Shown piece after piece: positions 37,700 through 50,440 of a DNA stretch of 64,000 nt. The notes under the pieces were generated by a model, which saw only the letters and a list, made by a program, of their open reading frames with translations, ran no database searches and was not told the origin of the DNA. Origin of the DNA: Buttiauxella agrestis ATCC 33320 (GTDB lineage: Bacteria > Pseudomonadota > Gammaproteobacteria > Enterobacterales > Enterobacteriaceae); the NCBI GenBank assembly GCA_024169445.1, contig JALKFA010000001.1, positions 2,976,001-3,040,000 on the forward strand, written 5' to 3'. Position numbers and translations under genes: made by a program. Numbering within the stretch: the first letter of the stretch is position 1; each line of letters begins with the position of its first letter.

Positions 37700-37834
37700 A
37701 AGTCGCTGCCGTGGTTACTTAACAATGTTGCAGGATGGTAGCAGAAAATCGATAGAAATGCCGGACAGGATGACATCTTTGGATTATTTACGCGATGGCT
37801 GAATCAAGTGGTTTGGGCATTGATTTTGTTGGAA

Positions 37835-37866
37835 TTCCAGTTACATGCCTAATGCTGTAACTGGAA
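37835..37866. terminator. Perfect inverted repeat after the ART-like gene
   Basis: TTCCAGTTACA/TGTAACTGGAA is an 11-bp perfect stem with a 10-nt loop, 33 bp beyond the stop of the minus-strand gene. It lacks a strong U-tract; it may terminate transcription or stabilise the mRNA end. Confidence 0.45.
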
Positions 37867-37898
37867 AGAAAACAGGGATGTTATTTTTATACAAAATA

Positions 37899-38771
37899 TC
37901 AGTTTTTATAGACGGTAAATTGCCCCTTTTTGAATGCTGCCATGCGTGGAACTCGGATTTCTGGGCGGAAAAAACTATTGATTAAGTTATTCATTTGGTT
38001 GGTGCTAACCATTCCAAAGAGGATATTTTGATCTTCATCAGGTAATAAGCGAATGGTAGCGATAATGTAATGAGCTAACCCTTGCAGTGAAAACTGTCTG
38101 CCCTGGAAAAATATATCTGTCCTGGGTATTTCCCGATCGGCGAGCATGCTTTTACAGTAATCACTGAGATCGTTTATTTTACAACTCGGTGTTTCCAGTG
38201 TTAATTGATCAAGTAAAACCATTGATGAGTTACTAAATTGTGAGTGCTGGTAATTAATTTTAAAGAATGTTTTACCAAAACGGCTTCTGTTTTTTTTAAG
38301 ACTACATCCTGCTTCAAGCGAAAAGAAAACATAGTCTGTATTTGCCAGTCCGTGGACATCTAATGGATGACTATTTTCTGAGGGGAAGGGGATTCCTTTA
38401 GCCATCAGTTGTTTGCGTGAATAAAGGACTAAATCTCCTTTGTCATTAATGACACGATTATTGTTTGTGGCATGCAAAGCATAAAAAGGTGTAGCCATGA
38501 AATAGCTTAAAAAGACTTTCTCACGACTGCTTAATGGGTGGAGCATTTCCCGTAAAAAATGGTAATTACTTAAAGAGAGATGGCTTGCGGAAGAAAAGCG
38601 AACTCCGGCAGATACCCTTAGTGCGTGAACCATTTTTTGTGCCAGATAACTCTCATTGCTATACCATAGTGAGCCACGACTGAGCATATATTCACTGGCT
38701 TTATTTGACCATCTGTTGCGTGTTATACGCAACAGTTTCTCTCCGATTTTTATCTCTTTGCTTGTTAACAT
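37899..38771 (-). CDS. Unrecognised AT-rich gene with ADP-ribosyltransferase-like motifs
   Basis: This 290-aa protein has no signal peptide or membrane helix. After a basic N-terminal region, residues 90-150 read YALHATNNNRVI, then LYSRKQLMAKGI, and HPLDVHGLANTDYVFFSLE followed by KNRSRFGKTFFKINY. The HAT element, the S-R-x-x-L strand and the YVFFSLE/SRFG segments resemble the fold of bacterial ADP-ribosyltransferases. They recall the N-terminal domain of type III effectors of the OspC/CopC group. That similarity is from memory and unverified. It lacks ankyrin repeats. The C-terminal part includes INSFFRPEIRVPR. Low GC and its isolated position between xthA and ast suggest horizontal acquisition. 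ATG at 38771 is chosen; an in-frame TTG lies upstream. Confidence 0.55.
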   Translation of the reverse strand: MLTSKEIKIGEKLLRITRNRWSNKASEYMLSRGSLWYSNESYLAQKMVHALRVSAGVRFSSASHLSLSNYHFLREMLHPLSSREKVFLSYFMATPFYALHATNNNRVINDKGDLVLYSRKQLMAKGIPFPSENSHPLDVHGLANTDYVFFSLEAGCSLKKNRSRFGKTFFKINYQHSQFSNSSMVLLDQLTLETPSCKINDLSDYCKSMLADREIPRTDIFFQGRQFSLQGLAHYIIATIRLLPDEDQNILFGMVSTNQMNNLINSFFRPEIRVPRMAAFKKGQFTVYKN

Positions 38772-38913
38772 TATTTCATCATCCAATGATGTGTAGTGTT
38801 TATATATTTACGGCATGTATATAAATAATATATATGTTATATTTATAATGGTGGGTATTTAGGTTTTTATTATACATACGCATAAAAAAAATGGGAATAC
38901 ACCTACCACTCGC
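38772..38913. other. Very AT-rich promoter region of the ART-like gene
   Basis: Runs such as TATATATTTACGG and ATAAATAATATATATGTTAT dominate, with many possible -10 elements. No coding frame is seen. The composition is typical of H-NS-silenced acquired DNA (inference). Confidence 0.45.
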
Positions 38914-38990
38914 CATATTTCAAGTTCATGCACGTTGGCTGTATTCATTCACCCGACAAATCTTCCGGGAGCAGATATGCCCTGTTTAAG
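38914..38990. repeat. Diverged dispersed intergenic element, copy 2
   Basis: CATATTTCAAGTTCATGCAC, then GTTGGCTGTATTCATTCACC, fits the TTCAAGTTGCA...GTTGGCTGC...CTCG pattern of the element at 59764 in degraded form. Downstream to 39200 are possible GTGCA half-sites near 39010-39030 and ATTATTCA/TGTGAATA elements near 39130-39150 that could serve NtrC and ArgR at the ast promoter. Confidence 0.4.
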
Positions 38991-39213
38991 GGCGTATGCG
39001 GTTTTTTGGTGCAACAAACTTAGTGCAAACCCCAGCATTGATCACAAATCCAGTATTAAATTTTACTACTGCATAATATTTCTTGTTTTCGTGTTGCGAT
39101 CCATACACCGCCATAAAACTATGCACTAATTATTCACTTTATGTGAATAGCGTGTATTTGTAACTCATTGATTTTTCAATCACACCTCTGTGCTATTCAT
39201 TTATATCGCTGGC

Positions 39214-39229
39214 TGGCACGAAGCGTGCA
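39214..39229 (+). promoter_or_regulatory. Sigma-54 (-24/-12) promoter of the ast operon
   Basis: TGGCACGAAGCGTGCA has a perfect TGGCAC -24 element and a TGCA -12 element, with GG-N10-GC spacing, about 70 bp before astC. NtrC/sigma-54 control of astCADBE is established in enterics. Confidence 0.88.
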
Positions 39230-39301
39230 ATCTACATTTACAGCGCAAACACCCAATTATTTAACATTCAAATAACTTTTTATTTACCGGAAGAGGTCGC
39301 T

Positions 39302-40518
39302 ATGTCGCAGTCAATTACCCGCCAGAATTTCGACGATTGGATGATGCCCGTTTATGCCCCAGCTTCTTTTATTCCGGTACGTGGTGAAGGGTCGACGTTA
39401 TGGGACCAGCAAGGCAAAGATTACATCGACTTCGCGGGCGGCATCGCAGTGAACGCTCTCGGTCATGCCAATCCTGAACTGCGCAAAGCGCTGGAAGAAC
39501 AGGCGGCAAAATTCTGGCATACCGGCAATGGCTACACTAACGAGCCGATTTTGCGTCTCGCAAAACAGCTGATTGATGCCACTTTTGCCGAGAAAGTGTT
39601 CTTCTGCAACTCCGGCGCTGAAGCCAACGAAGCGGCTTTAAAGCTGGCGCGTAAATACGCACATGACAACTTTGGCCCGCAGAAAAGCGGCATCGTTGCT
39701 TTCAAAAATGCCTTCCATGGCCGCACGCTATTTACTGTTTCCGCTGGTGGACAACCGGCTTATTCACAAGATTTTGCCCCGTTACCACCGCAAATCAGCC
39801 ACGCGATTTATAACGACCTGCAATCTGCCAGTGAACTGATTAATGAAAATACCTGCGCGGTGATTGTGGAACCGATGCAGGGTGAAGGCGGCGTGGTGCC
39901 AGCTGACCCAACATTCCTGCAAGGCTTGCGCGAACGGTGTGATCGTCACAACGCAGTGCTGATTTTCGATGAAGTACAAACTGGTGTGGGCCGTACCGGC
40001 GAGCTGTACGCTTACATGCACTACGGCATTACGCCGGATGTGCTTTCAACCGCCAAAGCATTAGGTGGCGGCTTCCCGATCGGTGCCATGCTGACGACTG
40101 ATAAATTCGCCAAAGTGATGGTGGTGGGCACCCACGGCACCACTTACGGCGGTAACCCGCTGGCGGGTGCGGTTGCCGGGCGAGTAATGGAAATCATCAA
40201 TACGCCTGAAGTGCTTAATGGCGTGAAACAGCGTCACGCCTGGTTTGTGGAGCGTTTAAACAACATTAACCAGAAGCATCAGTTGTTCAGTGAAGTGCGC
40301 GGCCTGGGGTTGTTAATTGGCTGCGTATTGCAACCACAGTACAACGGAAAAGCTAAACTTATCTTACAGGCTGCCGCGAATGAAGGTTTGATGATGCTGA
40401 TCGCTGGCGCGAATGTGGTGCGTTTTGCACCGGCATTAATTGTCAGCGAAGGCGAAGTGCAACAAGGGTTGGATCGTTTTGAGCGCGCCTGTGAACGCTT
40501 CTTAGCGGGAGAGCAATC

Positions 40519-40522
<4 letters not shown>
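39302..40522 (+). CDS. astC: Succinylornithine transaminase
   Basis: This 406-aa class III aminotransferase has the pyridoxal-phosphate Lys in [16 protein letters not shown], preceded by [15 protein letters not shown], with [17 protein letters not shown] near the N-terminus. It converts N2-succinylornithine and 2-oxoglutarate to succinylglutamate semialdehyde and glutamate, step three of the arginine succinyltransferase pathway. It closely resembles biosynthetic ArgD, but context and promoter define it as AstC. GGAAGAGG precedes the ATG. First of five overlapping genes. Confidence 0.96.
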
Positions 40523-43022
<2,500 letters not shown>

Positions 43023-43024
43023 TC

Positions 43025-44353
43025 ATGAAAGCGCGTGAAGTTAATTTCGATGGACTGGTGGGCTTGACCCACCATTACGCAGGGCTGTCTTTCGGCAACG
43101 AAGCTTCCACGAAGCACCAGTTCCGTGTCTCCAACCCGAAGCTTGCCGCGAAACAAGGCTTGCTGAAGATGAAAGCGCTGGCGGATGCTGGTTTTGCACA
43201 AGGGGTGATTGCGCCACAAGAAAGACCCAATATTCCTTTGCTGCGCCAGTTAGGTTTTAGCGGCACTGACGCGCAAATTATTGAGCGAGTGGCAAAGCAA
43301 GCGCCGCAACTGTTATCGGCAGTCAGTTCCGCTTCATCTATGTGGGTGGCGAACGCAGCAACGGTTTGCCCGTCGGTGGACAGCTTAGATGGCAAAGTGC
43401 ATTTCACGGTGGCGAATCTTAACAACAAATTCCATCGTGCCAGTGAAGCGCCCACTACTGAAAACGTACTGCGCGCCATCTTCCGTAACCAGCAGCATTT
43501 TTCTGTACACGCTGCATTGCCGCAGGTGGCGATGTTTGGCGATGAAGGGGCGGCTAACCATAACCGCCTTGGCGGTGCGTATGGTGAGCCATCCACCCAA
43601 CTGTTTGTTTACGGCAGGGAAGAGGCCAAAGCCGGACAGGCTCCGGCACGTTATCCCGCTCGCCAGACGCTAGAAGCAAGCCAGGCGGTGGCGCGCCTGA
43701 ATCAGGTCAAACCTGAATTAGCAGTCTACGCACAACAAAACCCAGCGGTTATCGACCAGGGCGTTTTCCACAACGACGTGATTGCGGTATCTAATCGCGA
43801 GGTGCTGTTCTGCCACGAGCAGGCATTTTTGCATCAAGAGGCGCTTTACCAACAGTTGCGTGAAAGAGTGCCTGGTTTTAGCGCCATTGAAGTTCCGGGC
43901 GATAAAGTATCGGTGGCGGATGCGGTGGCAACCTACCTGTTTAACAGCCAGTTGCTCAGCCGTGACGATGGCAGCATGACGTTGGTGTTGCCGGAAGAGT
44001 CACGCCAGCACGCGGGTGTGTGGCGCTACCTTAATGAAGTGCTGGCGGCAGATAACCCAATCAGTGAACTGAAAGTGTTTGATCTGCGTGAAAGCATGGC
44101 GAATGGCGGTGGGCCTGCGTGTTTACGCTTACGCGTGGTGCTCAACGATGCCGAGCAACAAGCGGTTAATCCTGCGGTTATGATGAACGACACTTTGTTT
44201 GTCACGCTCAATAACTGGGTAGATCGCTGGTATCGTGACCAGTTAACGCAGGCCGATTTAGCCGATCCGCAATTACTGCGTGAAGGACGCGAAGCACTCG
44301 ATGAACTGACGCGTATACTAGACTTAGGTTCTGTTTATCCGTTTCAGCAATAG
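43025..44353 (+). CDS. astB: Succinylarginine dihydrolase
   Basis: This 442-aa guanidino-group-modifying enzyme hydrolyses succinylarginine to succinylornithine with release of ammonia and CO2, step two. Conserved stretches are [46 protein letters not shown] and, near the C-terminus, [16 protein letters not shown], which contains the active-site Cys. It begins two bases after astD. Length is as in E. coli (447). Confidence 0.96.
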   Translation: MKAREVNFDGLVGLTHHYAGLSFGNEASTKHQFRVSNPKLAAKQGLLKMKALADAGFAQGVIAPQERPNIPLLRQLGFSGTDAQIIERVAKQAPQLLSAVSSASSMWVANAATVCPSVDSLDGKVHFTVANLNNKFHRASEAPTTENVLRAIFRNQQHFSVHAALPQVAMFGDEGAANHNRLGGAYGEPSTQLFVYGREEAKAGQAPARYPARQTLEASQAVARLNQVKPELAVYAQQNPAVIDQGVFHNDVIAVSNREVLFCHEQAFLHQEALYQQLRERVPGFSAIEVPGDKVSVADAVATYLFNSQLLSRDDGSMTLVLPEESRQHAGVWRYLNEVLAADNPISELKVFDLRESMANGGGPACLRLRVVLNDAEQQAVNPAVMMNDTLFVTLNNWVDRWYRDQLTQADLADPQLLREGREALDELTRILDLGSVYPFQQ

Positions 44354-44364
44354 CTGGAGGCACA

Positions 44365-45330
44365 ATGTTGGATTTTCTGGCGCAAACCCTGGCAGGGAAA
44401 GTGCCAACTCATAGCGCAGGTAAGAATACTCATCTGCATTGGCAATGGTGGGATGAAGGGATTTTGACCCTTATTCCACATCAAAGCGTGGAAAAAACGC
44501 TGGTGTTATCGGCGGGCATTCATGGTAACGAAACTGCACCGGTGGAAATCCTCGCGCAGTTAGTGGACAGCCTTCTGGCAGGCAAGATGGCTTTGCAGTG
44601 GCGGGTGTTGGTGATCCTCGGCAACCCTGCGGCGTTGCGAAGCAACCAGCGTTATCAACACAGTGATATGAATCGCATGTTTGGCGGCGGCTGGCAGCAG
44701 TTCCCGGAAAGCGTGGAAACGCAGCGTGCCTGTCGCCTGGAGCATGCGTTAGATCTGTTTCTGGCCGAGTGCGAAGAGACGACTTGCTGGCATCTGGATA
44801 TGCACACTGCGATCCGCAGCTCGTACCACCCGCGTTTTGGCGTGTTACCGGCGCGCGCTTTGCCTTACGATGAGGAGTTTCTCACGTGGTTAGGCTGTGC
44901 CGGTTTGCAAGCGCTGGTGTTTCATCAGGAACCGGGCGGCACATTTACCCATTTCAGTAGCGAGCATTTTAATGCGCAGAGCTGCACGCTGGAGCTGGGG
45001 AAAGCACAACCGTTTGGTGAAAACGATCTTAGCCAGTTTGAAGTGACCCGCCAGGCGTTGCAGGCGTTGTTGAGCGGTGAAACATCTCCTTGTGCCGAGA
45101 GCAAACCGCTACGTTACAAAGTGGCGCAGCAGATCACGCGCCTGAGCGATGACTTTGTGCTGCATATGTCAGCGCAAACGCAAAACTTCACCGGGTTCCC
45201 AAAAGGCACTTTGCTGGCTGAAGATGGCGACACGCGCTATGTCGTGAAAGAGGATATCGAGTTTGTTTTATTCCCGAATCCGAAGGTGGCAATTGGATTG
45301 CGAGCCGGTTTAATGCTGCGCGAGATATGA
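44365..45330 (+). CDS. astE: Succinylglutamate desuccinylase
   Basis: This 321-aa zinc carboxypeptidase-like enzyme releases glutamate and succinate, the last step. Zn ligands lie in SAGIHGNETAPVEIL (His, Glu) and CWHLDMHTAIRSSYHPRF (His); the catalytic Glu is near CTLELGKAQPFGEN. CTGGAGG precedes the ATG. A terminator follows the stop immediately, closing the operon. Confidence 0.95.
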   Translation: MLDFLAQTLAGKVPTHSAGKNTHLHWQWWDEGILTLIPHQSVEKTLVLSAGIHGNETAPVEILAQLVDSLLAGKMALQWRVLVILGNPAALRSNQRYQHSDMNRMFGGGWQQFPESVETQRACRLEHALDLFLAECEETTCWHLDMHTAIRSSYHPRFGVLPARALPYDEEFLTWLGCAGLQALVFHQEPGGTFTHFSSEHFNAQSCTLELGKAQPFGENDLSQFEVTRQALQALLSGETSPCAESKPLRYKVAQQITRLSDDFVLHMSAQTQNFTGFPKGTLLAEDGDTRYVVKEDIEFVLFPNPKVAIGLRAGLMLREI

Positions 45331-45366
45331 TTATTTCTGGCCTCGAATTCTGAGGCCAATAAATAA
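45330..45366 (+). terminator. Hairpin ending the ast operon
   Basis: TGGCCTC/GAGGCCA stem extended by ATTATTT/AAATAAT flanks; it follows the astE stop directly. Confidence 0.65.
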
Positions 45367-45440
45367 TCACCCCTGCTGACAATAAGATGCAGATAATTCT
45401 TATTCGATGCTTTATTCAACATTCTAATTACGCTACACTC

Positions 45441-45520
45441 TCTTCATAATTCCTTTAAAATCATCGCATTGTTATATTCTGTTGCAATTCCTGCCTGCTT
45501 TATCCTTATTCTCTCCATAA
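45441..45520 (+). promoter_or_regulatory. Candidate BaeR boxes upstream of spy
   Basis: TCTTCATAA (45441-45449) and TCTCCATAA (45512-45520) both match the BaeR consensus TCTNCANAA, in the 324-bp gap before spy. spy is BaeR- and CpxR-induced in E. coli. A further pair of GTAAA repeats on the minus strand (45537-45559) is spaced 11 bp apart, not the CpxR-type 5 bp. Confidence 0.5.
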
Positions 45521-45654
45521 TTGCTGCAAATTTGTTTTTTACCCTTGCAATGCTTTACCGATGCGGACTATTACTTGACGCAGAACACCGTAGACTTAAT
45601 TTCGTCAACGCGGCAAACCTTGTCGTAATAGAAATCAGAACAGGAATAAACAAT

Positions 45655-46137
45655 ATGCGTAAACTAACAGCTCTCTTTGTTGCTTCAACTCTGGCTCTGG
45701 GCGCGGCAAATCTGGCTCATGCAGCTGACACCACCACGGCGGCCAAAACGGATGCACCAATGATGCACCATAAAGGTATGCGTGGCGGCAACCACGATAT
45801 GATGTTTAAGGACCTGAACCTGACCGACGCGCAGAAACAGCAAGTGCGTGACATCATGAAAGAACAGCGCGGTAAAATGGAGCGTCCTTCAGTAGAAGAA
45901 CGTCGTGCGGCGCACAACATCATCACCAGCGACAGCTTCGATAAAGCCAAAGCACAGGCGCAAGTCGATAAAATGGCTGAACAGAACAAAGCTCGCATGA
46001 TGGCTCATATGGAAGCGCAGAATAAGATCTACAACATTCTGACGCCGGAGCAGAAAAAACAATTTAATGCCAATTTTGAGAAGCGTCTGACAGAACGCCC
46101 TCAACATGAAGGTAAAATGCCTGCAGATCAGGAATAA
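45655..46137 (+). CDS. spy: Spy periplasmic chaperone
   Basis: This 160-aa protein has a signal peptide (RKLTALFVASTLALGAANLAHA-ADT). Its mature helical domain contains the two LTxxQ motifs (NLTDAQKQQ and ILTPEQKKQ) that define the Spy/CpxP family. It is a dimeric, ATP-independent chaperone binding unfolded proteins in the periplasm. The start is MRKLTALF; the longer in-frame extension lacks a ribosome site and would bury the signal peptide. Length matches E. coli Spy (161). Confidence 0.94.
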   Translation: MRKLTALFVASTLALGAANLAHAADTTTAAKTDAPMMHHKGMRGGNHDMMFKDLNLTDAQKQQVRDIMKEQRGKMERPSVEERRAAHNIITSDSFDKAKAQAQVDKMAEQNKARMMAHMEAQNKIYNILTPEQKKQFNANFEKRLTERPQHEGKMPADQE

Positions 46138-46155
46138 CTGATCGATTGACTTAAG

Positions 46156-46212
46156 ACCGCCGGTTTTGTCCACAAAGCGTTATCGCAGTGGGCAGAACCG
46201 GCGGTTTTCTTT
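46156..46212 (+). terminator. Terminator of spy
   Basis: ACCGCCGGTT/AACCGGCGGT is a perfect 10-bp stem with a 30-nt loop, followed by TTTCTTTT. Confidence 0.8.
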
Positions 46213-46213
46213 T

Positions 46214-46299
46214 ACCCGTCCTGCAACTCGAATTATTTAGGGTAAATATCTTAATCTTCAAATTTTTTGTAGGGTGGATAAGCGCAGCGTCATCCACCA
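46214..46299. repeat. Dispersed element copy 3 plus GTAGGGTGGATAAGCG palindrome
   Basis: CCTGCAACTCGAATTATTTA with GGGTA (46214-46243) is the element seen at 15396 and 59764. At 46269, GTAGGGTGGATAAGCGCAGC followed by GTCATCCACC forms the same hairpin family as 57068. Confidence 0.7.
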
Positions 46300-46314
46300 T
46301 TAACGACTCGCCAC

Positions 46315-47112
46315 TCAGGCTATTTGCTGCGCACTACTCAACATCGAACGAATAAGCTGTTCGAGCAACGGTTGCAGTTGCTGCGCACGATCGCCGCGCC
46401 ATGCGAATGGCGGCTGTTCATCCATATAATTGCACTGCGCCAGTTCCAGTTGCACCGCGTGGACCCCTTGAGCGGGTTGCCCGTAAGCACGGGTAATGTA
46501 GCCCCCTTTGAAACGCCCATTCGCTACCCAACTAAACTGTTTCTGCGAAGCCGCGCAAGCCACCAGATGCTCTTCAATCAGCTCATCACAACTCTTGCCA
46601 CCGTTGGTCCCGAAATTGAGATCCGGTAGTTTCCCTTCAAACAAACGCGGAATCTGGCTGGCAATAGAATGCGCGTCAAACAACAGCGCGTAGCCATGCT
46701 CGGCTTTCATTCTTTCCAGCTCGCTTTGTAATTGCAGATGATAAGGCTGCCAGATATTGTCCAGCGCTGCTTTGCGCGACTGCTGGCTGGGTTCTTTACC
46801 GGGGATAAAAACCGACGTTCCATCAAACAACGTTTCAGGATACAACCCGGTAGTGGCGGTGGTGTAGAGCGGTTTATCATCGGCGGGGCGGTTTAAATCG
46901 ATAACCATGCGCGAATAGTTACCGCTAATCACGCTGCCGCCCAACCTATGGATGAAGTCATAAAGTTTTGGGATATGCCAGTCGGTATCTGGCAATGGTT
47001 TTGCTGCATCGCTTAACGCCGACTCAACTTCTGGCGTTAGAGCCGTGCCTGCGTGAGGAATGCTGATAAGGATCGGCAGTTTCCCTCGGCTGAAATTAAA
47101 AGGTGCTGTCAC
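46315..47112 (-). CDS. hutG: HutG, N-formylglutamate deformylase
   Basis: This 265-aa protein is of the N-formylglutamate amidohydrolase family, not the arginase-like formiminoglutamase. It has [15 protein letters not shown] near the N-terminus, [28 protein letters not shown] and a C-terminal [11 protein letters not shown], supplying the family's conserved metal/His residues. It hydrolyses N-formyl-L-glutamate to glutamate and formate, the last step here. It starts with GTG 17 bases before the hutI stop, preceded by GGGAGAG, so the two are coupled. Confidence 0.93.
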   Translation of the reverse strand: MTAPFNFSRGKLPILISIPHAGTALTPEVESALSDAAKPLPDTDWHIPKLYDFIHRLGGSVISGNYSRMVIDLNRPADDKPLYTTATTGLYPETLFDGTSVFIPGKEPSQQSRKAALDNIWQPYHLQLQSELERMKAEHGYALLFDAHSIASQIPRLFEGKLPDLNFGTNGGKSCDELIEEHLVACAASQKQFSWVANGRFKGGYITRAYGQPAQGVHAVQLELAQCNYMDEQPPFAWRGDRAQQLQPLLEQLIRSMLSSAQQIA

Positions 47113-48325
47113 GTTTCTCTCCCTGATAAATCACGGTGCAGGGCAGTTGCCCCCCTAACCAATAGACCAGTTCTGCAGGACGCGCCACGGGCCAGTGCAC
47201 AAAGTTAGCAACTTTCCCGCACTCAAGACTGCCGTGGCTTTCACGAATCCCCAAAGCCTGCGCGGCATGCAACGTCACACCCGCCAGCGCTTCTTCAGGC
47301 GTTAAGCCAAACAGGGTGCAGGCCATATTCAACATTAAACGTAATGAGAGCGCCGGAGAGGTGCCTGGATTCATATCACTGGCGACCGCCATCGGCACGC
47401 CATATTTTCGAAATGATGCCACTGGTGGCTGCTGTTTTTCCCGCAACAGATAAAATGCCCCCGGCAACAGCACCGCAACGGTATTGGCTGCGGCCATTGC
47501 TTGTGCGTCAGCCTCGGTGGCGTATTCCAGATGATCGGCAGATAACGCCTGGTAACGCGCCGCCAGGCTACTGCCTGCAAGAGCGGAAAGTTGTTCGGCA
47601 TGGAGTTTTACCGGCATGCCTAAAGCGCGGGCGGCAGCAAAAACGGTTTCAGTTTGCGCGGGGCTAAAAGCCAGATGCTCGCAAAACGCATCCACCGCAT
47701 CCGCCAGCTTTTCGGCGGCGACTCGCGGCAGAAGTTGTTCGCAGACTACTTCAACCCATTTGTCGCCATCGCCGCTGAACTCCGGTGGAATGGCATGTGC
47801 AGCAAGACAAGTGGCATACACTTCGACCGGCAATGTTTCGCCAAGTTTGCGAATCACGCGCAGCATTTTGATTTCGTTGTCGATATCCAGCCCATAGCCT
47901 GACTTAATTTCGACTGTCGTCACTCCTTCTTGCAAAAGCTGGTGCAAACGCTGACGAGCCGAATTCAGCAGTTCATCTTCGCCAGCTTCGCGCGTGTGGC
48001 GCACCGTGGAGAGGATCCCACCACCTTTTGCGGCAATTTCTGCATAGCTCACGCCATTTAAACGCATTTCAAATTCAGCACTGCGATCGCCACCGAACAC
48101 CAGATGGGTATGACAATCAATAAAACCAGGGGTCACAATCCCGCCATCAAAATGGTGATGTTCCTGCGCCTTAATGGCAGGGAGTTCGTGACGTGCACCC
48201 AACCAGACGATTTTCCCTTGATGCACCGCGATGACACCGTCTTCAATCGTGTGGTACTGCCCGTCTTTCATAGTGACAAGCGATGCGCCACTCCACAGGC
48301 TGTCGCAGATGCGAGGGTAGGTCAT
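47096..48325 (-). CDS. hutI: HutI, imidazolonepropionase
   Basis: This 409-aa amidohydrolase-superfamily enzyme opens imidazolonepropionate to N-formimino-L-glutamate. Metal-binding HxH is in [17 protein letters not shown]; further ligands lie in [15 protein letters not shown] and [15 protein letters not shown], and the Asp in [23 protein letters not shown] is taken as start because GGAGA lies five bases upstream; longer in-frame starts would overlap the operator. Divergent from hutF. Confidence 0.95.
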   Translation of the reverse strand: MTYPRICDSLWSGASLVTMKDGQYHTIEDGVIAVHQGKIVWLGARHELPAIKAQEHHHFDGGIVTPGFIDCHTHLVFGGDRSAEFEMRLNGVSYAEIAAKGGGILSTVRHTREAGEDELLNSARQRLHQLLQEGVTTVEIKSGYGLDIDNEIKMLRVIRKLGETLPVEVYATCLAAHAIPPEFSGDGDKWVEVVCEQLLPRVAAEKLADAVDAFCEHLAFSPAQTETVFAAARALGMPVKLHAEQLSALAGSSLAARYQALSADHLEYATEADAQAMAAANTVAVLLPGAFYLLREKQQPPVASFRKYGVPMAVASDMNPGTSPALSLRLMLNMACTLFGLTPEEALAGVTLHAAQALGIRESHGSLECGKVANFVHWPVARPAELVYWLGGQLPCTVIYQGEKRDSTF

Positions 48326-48343
48326 GACATTCTCCACGTCAGG

Positions 48344-48355
48344 TTGTATAGACAA
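48344..48355. promoter_or_regulatory. Candidate HutC operator between hutI and hutF
   Basis: TTGTATAGACAA; its reverse complement TTGTCTATACAA occurs in the hutC-hutH gap (51297-51308). Position near the hutI start suits repression. Confidence 0.7.
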
Positions 48356-48530
48356 TTGACTACAACCTAGCGCAGCATATTAAGTTGAGCAACCAGGTTG
48401 CGACTAAAGCACCGGGCAACTGCTCATTTTGTTGTCCGTCACACAATTTTTTAGCAAACGATGAATTTGGATTGCGTCGGCATGAATTAATCGCTAAATC
48501 ATTGTCATCGCAAAAGAAGGAATTAAAACT

Positions 48531-49895
48531 ATGCCAGCATTTTTTGCTCCAGTGGTCATGCTCCCGCAAGGTTGGGGACACAACGTGCGTATTAGCGTCA
48601 ATGAACAAGGGACGATTACTCATGTCGAGGTTGGCGCGTCTGGTGAGAATGCCACGCTGCTGGCGGGCGTGGTGATTCCTTCTATCTCGAATTTACATTC
48701 GCACGCTTTTCAGCGGGTGATGGCCGGGCTGACTGAAGTGGCGGGCGACCCGCAGGACAGTTTCTGGACGTGGCGGGACATGATGTACCGCATGGTGCAG
48801 AAATTATCTCCAGAGCAAGTCGGTGCGATTGCCACGCATTTATATATTGATATGCTCAAGGGCGGTTACACACAGGTCGCTGAATTTCATTATTTACATC
48901 ATGACGTTAACGGAAAACCGTACGCGTCTGGTGATTTGATGCTACAGCAATTGCTGCTTGCTGCCGATAACAGCGGAATAGGGCAAACGCTATTGCCGGT
49001 GCTGTATAGCCATGCGGGCTTTGGGGCGCAGCCACCACAACCCGGTCAGAAAAGATTTATTCAGGATGTCGACCGTTATTTGCGCCAGCAACAAGCACTG
49101 GGCACCGCATTACGTCGCTATCCGCATATTAATCACGGCCTGTGTTTCCACTCGTTGCGGGCGGTGACGCAAGAGCAAATGGAAGATGTCCTGGAAGCGA
49201 GCGACTATCGCTTGCCGGTGCATATCCATATTGCCGAGCAAGAAAAAGAAGTGAATGACTGCGTGGCCTGGAGTGGTGAGCGCCCGGTGGAATGGCTGTT
49301 TAACCGCTTTGCCGTCGATGACCGCTGGTGCCTGGTTCACGCCACGCATTTGTCGGCTGAAGAGTTGACCCAAATTGTCGAAAGCCGCGCGGTGGCGGGC
49401 TTGTGTCCGACTACCGAAGCGAATCTCGGCGATGGTATCTTCCCGGCGACGAATTTCATCGCCCAGGGCGGGCATTGGGGGATTGGTTCCGACAGCCATG
49501 TTTCAGTGAATGCGCTGGAAGAATTACGCTGGCTCGAGTACGCGCAGCGTCTGCGCGACAAACGTCGTAATCGCATCGTGTTGCCGGAACTACCGCAGGT
49601 TGGAGAAGTGCTCTGGCGCCAGGCGGCAGTAGGCGGAGCGCAAGCATGCGGGGTGACCATGGGGATGATAGCGCCTGGGCAACGTGCCGACTGGTTAGTG
49701 CTCGAACGCGATTCGTGGCTGGCAAATATTGCCGATTACGCGCTGATTAACCGCTGGTTGTTTGCTGGACGCAGTGACCAAATTAGAGATGTGTGGGTGG
49801 CTGGAAAACAGATAATTTCTGACCGGCAGCACCCGCTCGATGAACAAAGCAACACACAGTTTGCGCAGGTAATGCGCACCCTTCAGGAGTGGTGA
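48531..49895 (+). CDS. hutF: HutF, formimidoylglutamate deiminase
   Basis: This 454-aa amidohydrolase removes ammonia from N-formimino-L-glutamate to give N-formylglutamate. HxH metal ligands are in [19 protein letters not shown]; later ligands are in [15 protein letters not shown] and [12 protein letters not shown], with the Asp in [16 protein letters not shown]. It matches the Pseudomonas-type HutF. GAAGGA precedes the ATG. hutD follows with a TGATG overlap. Its presence together with deformylase HutG defines the five-step pathway. Confidence 0.95.
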   Translation: MPAFFAPVVMLPQGWGHNVRISVNEQGTITHVEVGASGENATLLAGVVIPSISNLHSHAFQRVMAGLTEVAGDPQDSFWTWRDMMYRMVQKLSPEQVGAIATHLYIDMLKGGYTQVAEFHYLHHDVNGKPYASGDLMLQQLLLAADNSGIGQTLLPVLYSHAGFGAQPPQPGQKRFIQDVDRYLRQQQALGTALRRYPHINHGLCFHSLRAVTQEQMEDVLEASDYRLPVHIHIAEQEKEVNDCVAWSGERPVEWLFNRFAVDDRWCLVHATHLSAEELTQIVESRAVAGLCPTTEANLGDGIFPATNFIAQGGHWGIGSDSHVSVNALEELRWLEYAQRLRDKRRNRIVLPELPQVGEVLWRQAAVGGAQACGVTMGMIAPGQRADWLVLERDSWLANIADYALINRWLFAGRSDQIRDVWVAGKQIISDRQHPLDEQSNTQFAQVMRTLQEW

Positions 49896-50440
49896 TGGAA
49901 TTCTTTGATATACGGAAAGTGCCCGTCAGCTTGTGGCGAAACGGGGCCGGAGAAACCCGAGAAATTTGCTGCTTTCCGCCTGCAACGCGTGATTTCAACT
50001 GGCGCGCCAGTATTGCCTCAATCGCCAGTAGCGGCGAGTTTTCGGCTTTCCCGCAGGTCGACCGTGTTATCACTTTGCTTGAAGGCGGCGAAGTCGTTCT
50101 GGATGCCGGAAAGGCGTTTCGCCACACCCTTAAGCACTTTCAGCCGTTTGCCTTTGCCGGGGATTACACCGTAAAAGCCGAGCTGAAACAGGGGATGTCG
50201 ATGGATTTTAATATCATGACCCATCGTGACCGTTGCCGCGCCAAAGTGCGCGTTGCCGACCGCACCTTCACCACTTTCGCCCCGCGTGGCGGCATTGTGT
50301 ATGTGTTGAGTGGTGAATGGCAACTGGGTGACAAACTGCTGACGCCGGAGCAAGGCGCGTGGTGGCAAGATGGCCGCCACACTTTGCGCTTGCTGAAAAC
50401 CGAAGGGAAATTGCTGTTCAGCGAAATCACTTACCTCTGA
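49895..50440 (+). CDS. hutD: HutD family protein
   Basis: This 181-aa cupin-fold protein has [50 protein letters not shown] and [16 protein letters not shown]. HutD is regularly encoded in proteobacterial hut clusters; it is thought to act as a governor of hut expression or flux, mechanism unknown. ATG overlaps the hutF stop, with AGGAG five bases upstream. The 3' end overlaps hutC by 10 bp (convergent). Confidence 0.9.
   Translation: MEFFDIRKVPVSLWRNGAGETREICCFPPATRDFNWRASIASIASSGEFSAFPQVDRVITLLEGGEVVLDAGKAFRHTLKHFQPFAFAGDYTVKAELKQGMSMDFNIMTHRDRCRAKVRVADRTFTTFAPRGGIVYVLSGEWQLGDKLLTPEQGAWWQDGRHTLRLLKTEGKLLFSEITYL

Noticed and set aside
45537-45559. CpxR box at spy
   Set aside because: The two GTAAA elements on the minus strand are 11 bp apart, not about 5 bp as in the consensus.
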